Translations under genes and position numbers: made by a program
From: Defluviimonas aquaemixtae
GTDB taxonomy: Bacteria > Pseudomonadota > Alphaproteobacteria > Rhodobacterales > Rhodobacteraceae
DNA: 64,000 nt
Reading direction: 5' to 3'
Assembly: GCF_900302475.1 (NCBI RefSeq)
Contig: NZ_OMOQ01000003.1
Span: forward strand, 581,595-645,594
Shown: in pieces, positions 49,493 through 57,046 of the stretch
How positions within the stretch are numbered: the first letter of the stretch is position 1
How the letters are laid out: the number at the start of each line of letters is the position of its first letter
The notes under the pieces: generated by a model
Told to the model about the DNA's origin: nothing
Seen by the model: the letters and a program-made list of their open reading frames with translations, nothing else
Database searches by the model: none

Positions 49493-49810
49493 TTACGGAT
49501 AGGTGGCAATTGACTGATAGTGCGCTATGCAGCTGTCACTTCCGTCGCCCTCTTCCATCACCTCGAAGAATGCGTGGCACACCGCCGATGTCTTCTCCTT
49601 CTCCATTACATCCTCCAGATCCGCCGCGCTGCGGAACTGTACGATGTCGATGTACTTGCCATCGCCGGTGCGGACCAGTTCGCGGCGGAGCACGCCCGGC
49701 TCGGCTGCAACGAAGTTGGCCTGAAATGCGGCCGAGGCGGCCAGAAGATCCGCTTCGGTCTTTCCCTTGGCCAGCGTGAACGGGGCAAGAACTGTGATTT
49801 TGTCGGTCAT
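49493..49810 (-). CDS. ABM-superfamily (antibiotic biosynthesis monooxygenase-like) protein
   Basis: A 105-residue protein with dimeric alpha/beta-barrel features: ITVLAPFTLAKGKTEADLLAASAAFQ, the GVLRRELVRTGDGKYIDIVQF strand pair and a helix AADLEDVMEKE. ABM proteins act as cofactorless oxygenases or reactive-aldehyde handlers. GAAAGGAGAA precedes the ATG. It lies 73 bp after the alpha/beta hydrolase gene in the same run. Confidence 0.7.
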   Translation of the reverse strand: MTDKITVLAPFTLAKGKTEADLLAASAAFQANFVAAEPGVLRRELVRTGDGKYIDIVQFRSAADLEDVMEKEKTSAVCHAFFEVMEEGDGSDSCIAHYQSIATYP

Positions 49811-49883
49811 TTGGGTTCTCCTTTCCTCATGGTGATTGGCGACATGTCAAATGCGCCATTGCGGGCGTTTGCTGCATGATCCT

Positions 49884-50822
49884 TCATTGTGATGGCTCCC
49901 GGTGTGCAGCGGAGGTCACGAGTTCTGGTTGGCCAGGCTGTTCGGTGCCAGCCGGGCGGCCAATCTGCTGCGCGGCGGCCCGTGCCGGGACCCTGTTGTG
50001 GGGCGCCGGCGCTTCGCCCCGTTCGACCGCGTCGAGAAACGGAACCATCTCGGCCGCGACGGAGGCCGGGTCTTCCCAATGCGGCGCGTGCCCGGCCCAG
50101 CCGAACCGCTTTCGCGTGACATTACGGACGGAGGCCGCGAACAGATCCTCCTCGTCATGACACATCTCGTCGAACGCGCCCGAGAGGACGAGCGTCGGCA
50201 TGATGAGCGCGCGAAGCCGATCGGAGAGATCGGTATCGAGCAGGGCATGGAAAGTGTCCCGCCAGACCCTGGCCGGAACCTTGAGGCTTTCGACAACCAC
50301 GCCCGAAAGAAATGCCGGATCGACCGCCGGGGAACTCGTGCCTTCCTGCCAGGACCGGACGAAGGCGGGGTCGAGTGGATCCTCCAGGGAGGAGAACGTG
50401 TCCCGGCAAAGCTCTGCGATGACCGGGTTCCGCGAGGGATTGACGAAGATGCCGATCAGCACCAGCGCCGAGGCGCGCTCGGGCCACGAAGCGGCGAATT
50501 GCTGGGCCACCAGTGTCCCGAGGGAGTGGCCGACGATCGCAGCGCGTGTGATTCCCAAGGCGCTCAATGCCGCGGCGAGGTCATCGGCATGATCTTCGAT
50601 CCGGTACGCCGCTTCGGGCTCGGCCGAGTCGCCGTGCCCTCGATAACTGAACGCTATTGTCCGGTATCGGTCGGGCACGTGCGCCAGAAGTGGCAAAAAA
50701 GACCTCCAGCTGTCTGTCGCTCCGTGGAGGAAGATCAGCGGGGCTCCCCGAGGGTCGCCGCCTTCAGCGCCGTCAAGGGTCAGGCCCAAGGGGGTCGTGA
50801 CGGAGAGTTTTCGTGGGTTCAT
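49884..50822 (-). CDS. Alpha/beta-fold hydrolase
   Basis: A 312-residue hydrolase with oxyanion motif LIFLHGATDSW, FSYRGHGDS, nucleophile elbow GHSLG (Ser at about 99), acidic residue in LSGAFDE, and the catalytic His in GWAGHAPHWEDP. It resembles ester or C-C hydrolases. The last 35 residues (after VPFLDAVERG) are Pro/Ala-rich and add nothing to the fold. The substrate is unknown. Confidence 0.85.
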   Translation of the reverse strand: MNPRKLSVTTPLGLTLDGAEGGDPRGAPLIFLHGATDSWRSFLPLLAHVPDRYRTIAFSYRGHGDSAEPEAAYRIEDHADDLAAALSALGITRAAIVGHSLGTLVAQQFAASWPERASALVLIGIFVNPSRNPVIAELCRDTFSSLEDPLDPAFVRSWQEGTSSPAVDPAFLSGVVVESLKVPARVWRDTFHALLDTDLSDRLRALIMPTLVLSGAFDEMCHDEEDLFAASVRNVTRKRFGWAGHAPHWEDPASVAAEMVPFLDAVERGEAPAPHNRVPARAAAQQIGRPAGTEQPGQPELVTSAAHREPSQ

Positions 50823-50957
50823 GATGTGTTTCCTTGTCCAAGTGCATGTGAGGTGAAGCCGCCGGGGTGGTGCCTTGAGGTGACGGGTGTGGCGGTCCCG
50901 CGGCCACGAAAGGGATTCGGGGCGTCAAGCGGTATCCATGCCTGCCGCCCCGAACCG

Positions 50958-51515
50958 TCAGGGTTTGAGCTGCGCGTGATCCTGGGATGTCTCGATCACG
51001 AATTGTATGCGGGTGCCGAGGCCTTCGCTCATTCCGAGGTTGGTCTGGACCAGCACACCTTCCAGACCGGCGTAGTCACCGAGCCCACCCGTGATGACGC
51101 GCGGCATCGGAACGCCGTAGTCCGCCAGCTCGGCACCCTGAGCAATGATCAGGTCGCCATCGTCGAACTGAAAGACCTGGCGGCTGATAATGAAGGTCCC
51201 GGTGGTCGTGTGGGCCCCGTCACCCACGAACCGGCCGTCACAAGTCCATGTGCCGATCACCTTTTTGGGGAATACCGGCGAGCCATCGGGGTTCACGCCC
51301 TCGAGGCCGCCGTCCAGCGTGCCGGCCTCGTAGATATAGCCCTGCGTCACGAAGGGGTTGCCATAGGCCGGCAGCCCGTCGTCATGCACGGGCGTCGGCG
51401 CGAAGAGGAACCGGGTATGGTCCTCGGCGACGTCAAAGCGAGTGAGCGGGTCGGCCCAGGCGGGCACCGCAAGAGTGAGTGTGGCGAGTGCCACTGAAGA
51501 TAATTGTCTGAGCAT
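50958..51515 (-). CDS. Exported allene-oxide-cyclase-barrel / dirigent-like protein
   Basis: A 185-residue protein with a signal peptide (about 1-21, ending AWA) and a beta-barrel signature: GTWTCDGRFV, GTFIISRQVFQFDDGDLIIAQG, and VITGGLGDYAGLEG followed by a long final strand. This is the AOC barrel-like/dirigent pattern known from plant allene oxide cyclases and found in scattered bacteria, where the role is not established. Export to the periplasm or outside is expected. It sits in the middle of the minus-strand run. Confidence 0.75.
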   Translation of the reverse strand: MLRQLSSVALATLTLAVPAWADPLTRFDVAEDHTRFLFAPTPVHDDGLPAYGNPFVTQGYIYEAGTLDGGLEGVNPDGSPVFPKKVIGTWTCDGRFVGDGAHTTTGTFIISRQVFQFDDGDLIIAQGAELADYGVPMPRVITGGLGDYAGLEGVLVQTNLGMSEGLGTRIQFVIETSQDHAQLKP

Positions 51516-51626
51516 CTTGGATCTCCTGAGTTTGGCGGCCGGTTGGATTCTCTCGCGCGGTCGGGCAGCCGTTTCGGTCGCGCGAATTAGTCTTGGATTG
51601 ATGGATGGCCGAAAGCGCGCACCATC

Positions 51627-51830
51627 TCAGCCAAAGCGTCCATGCCGCACGGCATGGCGGATTCCGTCGCGGGTTAGCCCCATGTCGCGCAGGAGATAGT
51701 TCGGCATATCCTCGAGATCGCGGATGGCAATTCGCTTCCTCCTTCTCTCCTTCAGTTCATGCAACCAGGCGCGAAGCCGGCCGTTTGCCGCTCCGGATTT
51801 GCCGTTCGCGATAGCGATGGTAGCGGTCAT
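51627..51830 (-). CDS. DUF1127 family small protein
   Basis: A 67-residue protein ending in KRRRKRIAIRDLEDMPNYLLRDMGLTRDGI, the Arg-rich DUF1127 domain. It is more basic than the copy at 3047. It lies between the TPR gene and the exported barrel gene on the same strand with gaps of 57 and 111 bp. GGAGC lies before the ATG. DUF1127 proteins often join stress regulons; its place in this run may mean a local regulatory role (inference). Confidence 0.8.
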   Translation of the reverse strand: MTATIAIANGKSGAANGRLRAWLHELKERRRKRIAIRDLEDMPNYLLRDMGLTRDGIRHAVRHGRFG

Positions 51831-51887
51831 GTCCGTTGCTCCTTTTCTTGAACAGTTTCGAAAGTTTCATCTCGGCGCCGACGCCGG

Positions 51888-53210
51888 TCACGCCGCGGCG
51901 GCGAGGTCCTCGGCCCGGCGTTTGAAGAGCCGGCTGAGCGGGCTGTCGTGCCGACGATCAAACCGCTCGTCGGCCAGGGCCTGCGCCAGCGGGGCGTCGC
52001 CGGTGCGCAGCGCGGCCTCGATCAGCGTGAGATCGAGTACGTCGCGCTGGGCATGGCTGCCGCCGAAGTGGTGAGCGATGGAACGCACCGGGCGCAGCAG
52101 GCCGATCGCGCGGCGATAGTCGCCGTCCCCGAAGGCCAGAATCGCCTGCGTCGCCGCGAGACCGACATCCGCCGCAAACCCGGCGTTGTCGCCGGGGCGC
52201 TGCATCGCTTCCCGCTGGGCGGCCAGCACGGCCTCGACCGCGTCGCGACGTCCGGCGCCCACGAACGCCATGGCGGCATGCACGTCGTTGAAGGCGTAGG
52301 TGCTCGTCGCCACCAGCGGCGCCCATTTGTCGGCAAGCGCCGCCCAGCGGTCGCCTGTGTTCACACCGCGCAGCAGCAGCCGCCAAAGCAGGGCCGAGGC
52401 GTCCACCAGTTCGATCGCCAGACCGGAACTGTTCCCGTCGATCTCGCCGTCGAACAGCGACAGAACGGTCGGGAAATCCCCGAGCTCAAGGTGGTAAAGC
52501 GCGAGATGCCACCAGTTGTGCACCTTGAAAAAGCTGTCACCGGCCCAGGCGTCGCTGCCGCGCATCCAGGCGATGCCTTCCTCGGTGCGGTTCTGCATCT
52601 CCAGCACATGGGCAACCGCATGTTGCGCCCATCCGTTTCTCGGTTCGAGTTCGACGCCTCGCCGTCCTGTCGCCTCGGCTCGGGCATAGTCACCGGTCTC
52701 TTCCAGACCAAAAGCGTGCATCCCGAGCGTCGCGTGGTAGTCTGGCATGTCCTCGTTCCAGTACGGCAGCGCGCGGGCGATGCGGTCGCGCAGCATCCGA
52801 CTATGGCCGGTGAAGAAGTCGATCTGGTGACCGGCGAGCAACGCCAGGCTGTCTCGGGGATATGCAATTGTTACGTCTTCAAGCACACGCCCAGCCTCGT
52901 GCCAGCGACCCTCGACCAGATGGCCGATTGCCGCAGCGTGGCCTTTCTCGCGCTCGGTGCGGGCGGTCCTTAGAAGGTTGGCATGGTACTTCCGCGCCGC
53001 CGGCAATGCTCCCGGTTCGGTCCCCAGAAGATTCAGCCATGCCATGACCGCGTGCGCGAGGGCGAAGTCGGGTGCCTCGGCGAGGGCGTTTTTGGCGCGT
53101 GCCACGGGATTGCCCCGGTAGCACAAGAGTTCGGCAAGTCCGCTTTCGAGTTCGGCGGCGGCTGCCGATGTCGCGCCGGAAAGCGCGAAGCCTTGGGCAT
53201 CCTTCAGCAT
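51888..53210 (-). CDS. TTC38-like tetratricopeptide repeat protein
   Basis: A 440-residue soluble protein of the TTC38 type: MHAFGLEETGDYARAEATGRR, then GWAQHAVAHVLEMQNR and FFKVHNWWHLALYHLELGDF are the family's His/Trp-rich conserved blocks (about residues 165-245), flanked by helical repeats. The HNWWH and HAVAH pattern looks like a potential metal or ligand site. The function of this family is unknown. It is the first gene of the minus run. GGAAGG precedes the start, and the 39-bp element lies 84 bp upstream. Confidence 0.8.
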   Translation of the reverse strand: MLKDAQGFALSGATSAAAAELESGLAELLCYRGNPVARAKNALAEAPDFALAHAVMAWLNLLGTEPGALPAARKYHANLLRTARTEREKGHAAAIGHLVEGRWHEAGRVLEDVTIAYPRDSLALLAGHQIDFFTGHSRMLRDRIARALPYWNEDMPDYHATLGMHAFGLEETGDYARAEATGRRGVELEPRNGWAQHAVAHVLEMQNRTEEGIAWMRGSDAWAGDSFFKVHNWWHLALYHLELGDFPTVLSLFDGEIDGNSSGLAIELVDASALLWRLLLRGVNTGDRWAALADKWAPLVATSTYAFNDVHAAMAFVGAGRRDAVEAVLAAQREAMQRPGDNAGFAADVGLAATQAILAFGDGDYRRAIGLLRPVRSIAHHFGGSHAQRDVLDLTLIEAALRTGDAPLAQALADERFDRRHDSPLSRLFKRRAEDLAAAA

Positions 53211-53294
53211 TTCTTGTTTCCTTCCTATCGACTGTTTTTCAACAGCGCGTTCGCATTGGTGATGCGGTTGTTATGAACCCGTGTAGGGAATCGC

Positions 53295-53333
53295 GTTAGA
53301 AGGGCATCCGACGAGAACGGTGAATATCGGACA
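53295..53333. promoter_or_regulatory. 39-bp element, copy 1 (putative GlxA-type regulator operator)
   Basis: GTTAGAAGGGC at 53295-53305 and AACGGTGAA at 53316-53324 are shared with the copy at 55157-55195; 31 of 39 positions match. It lies 84 bp upstream of the TPR gene start. Each copy contains two similar half-sites (GG..ATC.GAC type) about two helical turns apart, as AraC-family operators often do. Binding by the regulator at 55198 is inference. Confidence 0.6.
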
Positions 53334-53508
53334 AGGAGGCGGCGACAGCCACGCGGCTTAGAGCCGCGCGCACATGAATCGGGGTCGGGTTTGAGAAATA
53401 CGAGGCTGGGGAGTTGATCCAGGCCGTCCGGAGTCGTCCTGATTTCCAGGCGCCGCGACAGTTGGCGTGTTGTCGCGGCGCAATCGTGGCCGAGCGTGCC
53501 GGACGTGC

Positions 53509-55071
53509 TCAGCGAGAAGCGGTCAGACGACGGATTGTCAGCAGACTCGCCACCGCGGTCCCTGTCACCAATCCGAGCCACAGGCCGGTCACTCCGAGCC
53601 CGCCGACCTCGCACAGGAGGACGCCAACGGGCGCGCCGACGACCCATTGGCCGAAAAGGCTGTATGTCATTGGAGCGCGCGCGTCTTTCTGCCCACGCAG
53701 AAGACCGGTGGCGGCGGAACCGGGCGTGCCAAACAGCTCCAACACTGCCAGAAGAAGAAGCAGTCCCGTTGCCAGCGAGGCGGCGGCCGCGCCCGTCGGC
53801 GTCGTATCAAAGAACGCTGCGGCCAAGGGGGACGCGGCGAGCGCGAGCGTCAGGCAAAGAAAGATTCCGGCTGCGAGCGAGAGCCCCACGCTGCCTGCGG
53901 CAACGGCTCGGGTCGTGGCGCGGTCTGCGACGCTCTCGGCGCGGGCCATGCGGACGAGCGAGGCCTGGAGCAGTGCCGCCGGGATAGCATAGGCGAAGCC
54001 GGCCGCGCGAAGAGTCAGGGTGTGCGCCGCCACGTCGCCAGCGCCAAGCCGGGCGGCATAGAGCGTGGCGACAAGGAAGATGCCGACCTCGCCGACGGAG
54101 GCGATTCCGATTGGCAGTCCGACACGGAGTACGGAGGTCACCTCGGCGCGAGATGGCCATGCCCGGCCCGGCGGCAACGGCTTTCTGACACGACGGTGGA
54201 TCGCCGACAGAACCCCCAGGGTCGCCGAGGCAACGAGAAGAGACGAAACGCCTGCCCCGGTCGGACCAAGGGAGGGAACAGGCGCGAGGCCGGCCATGAA
54301 GATGTAGTTCGCGGCGGCGTTCAGGGGCAGCATGCTCAGCGTGACGTAAAGGAACAGTCGAGGCCGCTCAGCCGAAGTGAGAACCGTTCGATAGAGCGCA
54401 ACACCCAGCATTGGCACGAGGGTCAGCGCCATGGCGCGGGTATAGCCGCGCCCTGCGTCCAGCAACTCCGCATCAAGCTCCGCCAGGGCGAGCCAATTCG
54501 GCGCCGTCCAGACGATGGGCATGGTCAGCGCCGCGACGCCGCTGACGACGAGCCAGCCAGAGCGGTGGAGCCTTGCCCGCTCCAGACATTCATTCCGGGC
54601 GACCGCCGCGGAATAAAACGGCGCGACGCCTGCAACAATGCCTGCGCCGAGATAGAAGATAATCGAGTAGAGGTCGCTGCCGACCGCGACAGCCGCGAAT
54701 GCCTCGGTCCCGTACATGGCGGAAACCATGGTGGCGTCGGTGATGCCCATCCCCATGTTCACAAGCGAGATCAGCATGATCGGCACGGCGAGGCGTAGGA
54801 GAGCGCGGACTTCCCCGGCGGCCCGGGAAAGGGCTGCGAAATTCTCAGGTGATCCGACGGCAGGGCTCCTAGACAGGAATGTCCCCGCTTGTCTGGTCGT
54901 GGCGCGCGCTCCCGCTCTTGCCGGATCGCTTCGCCGGAGTGCACCGGCATCGGGCTGCGGATCGGGTCGAACCGACCCCGAGGACTGTCGCAACGACATC
55001 CCGGAATTGTCAGCAGCGATGGGTGTTCGGTCCGCGCCACGGAGTGCAATGCTTTGGGACGCTTCTAGCAT
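53509..55071 (-). CDS. MATE family efflux transporter with N-terminal extension
   Basis: A 520-residue multidrug/toxin extrusion protein of about 12 helices, from about residue 90 onward (LLRLAVPIMLISLVNMGMGITDATMVSAMYGTEAFAAVAVG). Repeat-half motifs such as GLPIGIASVGEVGIFLVATLYAARLG are present. The first 88 residues are hydrophilic and low in structure, unusual for MATE. GGAAGGA six bases before ATG 55071 supports this start; M25 is an alternative. It is divergent from the AraC-type regulator, with the 39-bp element between them. Confidence 0.85.
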   Translation of the reverse strand: MLEASQSIALRGADRTPIAADNSGMSLRQSSGSVRPDPQPDAGALRRSDPARAGARATTRQAGTFLSRSPAVGSPENFAALSRAAGEVRALLRLAVPIMLISLVNMGMGITDATMVSAMYGTEAFAAVAVGSDLYSIIFYLGAGIVAGVAPFYSAAVARNECLERARLHRSGWLVVSGVAALTMPIVWTAPNWLALAELDAELLDAGRGYTRAMALTLVPMLGVALYRTVLTSAERPRLFLYVTLSMLPLNAAANYIFMAGLAPVPSLGPTGAGVSSLLVASATLGVLSAIHRRVRKPLPPGRAWPSRAEVTSVLRVGLPIGIASVGEVGIFLVATLYAARLGAGDVAAHTLTLRAAGFAYAIPAALLQASLVRMARAESVADRATTRAVAAGSVGLSLAAGIFLCLTLALAASPLAAAFFDTTPTGAAAASLATGLLLLLAVLELFGTPGSAATGLLRGQKDARAPMTYSLFGQWVVGAPVGVLLCEVGGLGVTGLWLGLVTGTAVASLLTIRRLTASR

Positions 55072-55156
55072 CTTAAGTCCTTCCGTATCGATCGCGCGCT
55101 GAAAGGGCGGTCCAGGTTTGTTCGTGAGCTTCCTATGGACCGGCGATGGGACCGAT

Positions 55157-55195
55157 GTTAGAAGGGCGATCGACATAAACGGTGAAAATCAGACA
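55157..55195. promoter_or_regulatory. 39-bp element, copy 2 (putative GlxA-type regulator operator)
   Basis: Second copy of the element at 53295, 31 of 39 positions identical. It lies 85 bp upstream of the MATE start, almost exactly the spacing seen before the TPR gene, and only two bases from the ATG of the divergent regulator gene. The last point would suit autoregulation. Confidence 0.65.
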
Positions 55196-55197
55196 CA

Positions 55198-56226
55198 ATG
55201 ACCTCTAAAAACACGCCCACATCAATTCGGACTGTCGTTGTCGGCGCACCCGTCGCCGTAACGGCAATCGCATTCTCTATTCTCGATGTGCTTGCGTCGG
55301 CCGGCCGCGGCTGGGAGACGTTGCATGGTGAGCAGCCTGGGCCGCCCAAGTTTCAAGGCAGCCTTCGCACACTTGACGGTCAGGAATACCGGGATGTGAA
55401 TGGCCGCGTCGTGATGCCCGATGGAAGGCTTGACAGCGGGGCAACGCCAGATCTGATCGTAGTTCCAGCTCTAGACCTCGATCCGCGGAGCCCTCTTCCT
55501 GACCTGCTGCTTCCCGTTGCCGCCTGGGTCGCGCACTGCCACTCCCAAGGTTCCATCGTCGCCTCCGTCTGCTCTGGAGCCATGGTTCTCGCGGCATCCG
55601 GTCTGCTGGACGGTCAGGAGGCGACGACACATTGGGCCTTTGCTGATGGCCTCGCCCGGCGATTTCCCGCAGTGAAAGTCAGGCGAGAACGCATCTTGAT
55701 CCCGGCAGGCGAAGGACATCGTGTCATCACCGCCGGGGGCACTTCGGCCTGGACCGATCTTGTCCTCTACCTGATTGGCCGGTTTTCTGGAGAGGTGACG
55801 GCGCGACATGTTGCAAAGTCGTGGCTGCTTGATCCGCATTCTGTCGGGCAGTTGACATATGCGTCGCTCGCGGCTGGCCGTCAGCATGAGGACCGATTGG
55901 TTGCGGACGGCCAGGCCTGGGCGGCGGATCACTATTCACACCCGACACCGGTCGCTGCGATGGCGGAACGAAGTGGCCTGACCGAGCGGAGCTTCCTGCG
56001 CCGGTTCAAGCGAGCCACCGGTTTGACGCCCGTGGAGTACGTTCAGAGGCTGCGCATCGAGGAAGCCAAGCAGCTGCTCGAGACCACGAAACTGCCGATC
56101 GACGAGATTGCCGCGGAAATCGGATACTCGGAACCATCGAGCTTCCGCTCTGCTTTCCGCAAGCAGGTCGGCCAGCCGGCAACGGCCTACCGACGTCGCT
56201 GGTCAATGATTGCTCATACCGAGTGA
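55198..56226 (+). CDS. GlxA-type transcriptional regulator (DJ-1/PfpI domain plus AraC HTH)
   Basis: A 342-residue regulator. The N-terminal DJ-1/PfpI-like domain (about 10-190) has the elbow SVCSGAMVLAASGLLDGQEATTHW with the conserved Cys. The C-terminal AraC/XylS double HTH (about 235-335) has ERSGLTERSFLRRFKRATGLTPVEYVQRLRIEEAKQLLE and EIAAEIGYSEPSSFRSAFRKQVGQ. It is divergently placed from the MATE gene and adjacent to the repeated 39-bp element, so it is the best candidate controller of both exporter-containing units. The ligand is unknown. Confidence 0.88.
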   Translation: MTSKNTPTSIRTVVVGAPVAVTAIAFSILDVLASAGRGWETLHGEQPGPPKFQGSLRTLDGQEYRDVNGRVVMPDGRLDSGATPDLIVVPALDLDPRSPLPDLLLPVAAWVAHCHSQGSIVASVCSGAMVLAASGLLDGQEATTHWAFADGLARRFPAVKVRRERILIPAGEGHRVITAGGTSAWTDLVLYLIGRFSGEVTARHVAKSWLLDPHSVGQLTYASLAAGRQHEDRLVADGQAWAADHYSHPTPVAAMAERSGLTERSFLRRFKRATGLTPVEYVQRLRIEEAKQLLETTKLPIDEIAAEIGYSEPSSFRSAFRKQVGQPATAYRRRWSMIAHTE

Positions 56227-56447
56227 CCCGACACCACGAAGGCAAAGCTTTGGGTATAACGTCGGAAAAGGCAGGCAAGCGTATCCGGGCGGAGGCAGCG
56301 CAGCTTCGCATCGGGACCAGCGGCGATTCGATCGAGATGGTCGCGCGCAAGGTCGGTTTCGGCAATCCGTAGCGGATGCGCCCAGCATTTCTACGGTTCT
56401 ATGGGCAGCCGCCAAATTCGGTTCGGCCCGCGGGTAATGTGGCGTAA
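56223..56447 (+). pseudogene. Remnant of a second AraC-family regulator
   Basis: The frame starting at GTG 56223 reads into AraC HTH sequence: EAAQLRIGTSGDSIEMVARKVGFGNP, then an in-frame TAG (56370-56372, where GAG for Glu would be expected), then RMRPAFLRFYGQPP and a stop at 56445-56447. This is the second helix-turn-helix and C-terminus of a GlxA-type regulator. It is not a copy of the adjacent gene, whose matching part reads EIAAEIGYSEPSSFRSAFRKQVGQPA. The N-terminal domain is missing. Confidence 0.7.
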
Positions 56448-57046
56448 TTGGCGGTTCATTAACATTACGCACTGCACGGAAACAGCGTCCTTTGAATATC
56501 TCATGAGATGGCGCAGAAAGCAGACGGTCGACCTGCTTGATCGAACGGCACCAAAGTCCGCGACCAGGCGTTGCTTCAGAAATTTGGCGGCGCTTGACCT
56601 AAACGGCCGCATTAACTTCTGCCAAGCAGCGTAAGTTTTCTGCGTCGGCGCAGCGAACTTTCCTCTGCGAGCGCACGCAGCGGGAGAATGACACATCCGC
56701 AAAGGGCTCATAGTCGCCATTGCGACTGACCTGCAAACTCCCGCGCACTAACCCATAGCGCGCCTCGGTGCCCGCGAGCAAGCCGTAGGGTGGGGTTCTA
56801 CCCCACCAAGCCTCGATCACATAGGACCACCCGCGTGCCCACACATGGCACCACCCCCCACCCCTCTCCGCTTGCGCGTCGGGCGTTCGGCGCTGACGAT
56901 CTTCAATCGGAAGATCGTCCGGGCGCGCCTCGCCCCCCGTGAAACCGCGCTAAAGTTTCTGAACAGAATTCACGAAATGAAACGATTTCATTCTCTTACC
57001 AATCCCTTCACGCGCCATATCCCGTGACCGGGCGCCCAGTTGCCAT
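56448..57046. other. Gene-poor region with two hairpins
   Basis: About 600 bp without a supportable gene. It includes a perfect stem GGTGGGG/CCCCACC (56789-56795 with 56801-56807), of the GTAGGGTGGGG type that I recall as a dispersed intergenic sequence in Rhodobacteraceae. Another perfect 9-bp stem is GACGATCTT/AAGATCGTC (56895-56903 with 56911-56919). AT content rises at 56940-57000. It looks like decayed or repeated intergenic DNA. Confidence 0.45.

Noticed and set aside
56599..56844. 81-codon minus-strand frame with several Trp residues
   Set aside because: It runs through the GGTGGGG/CCCCACC hairpin and apparently dispersed intergenic sequence; no ribosome-binding site seen.
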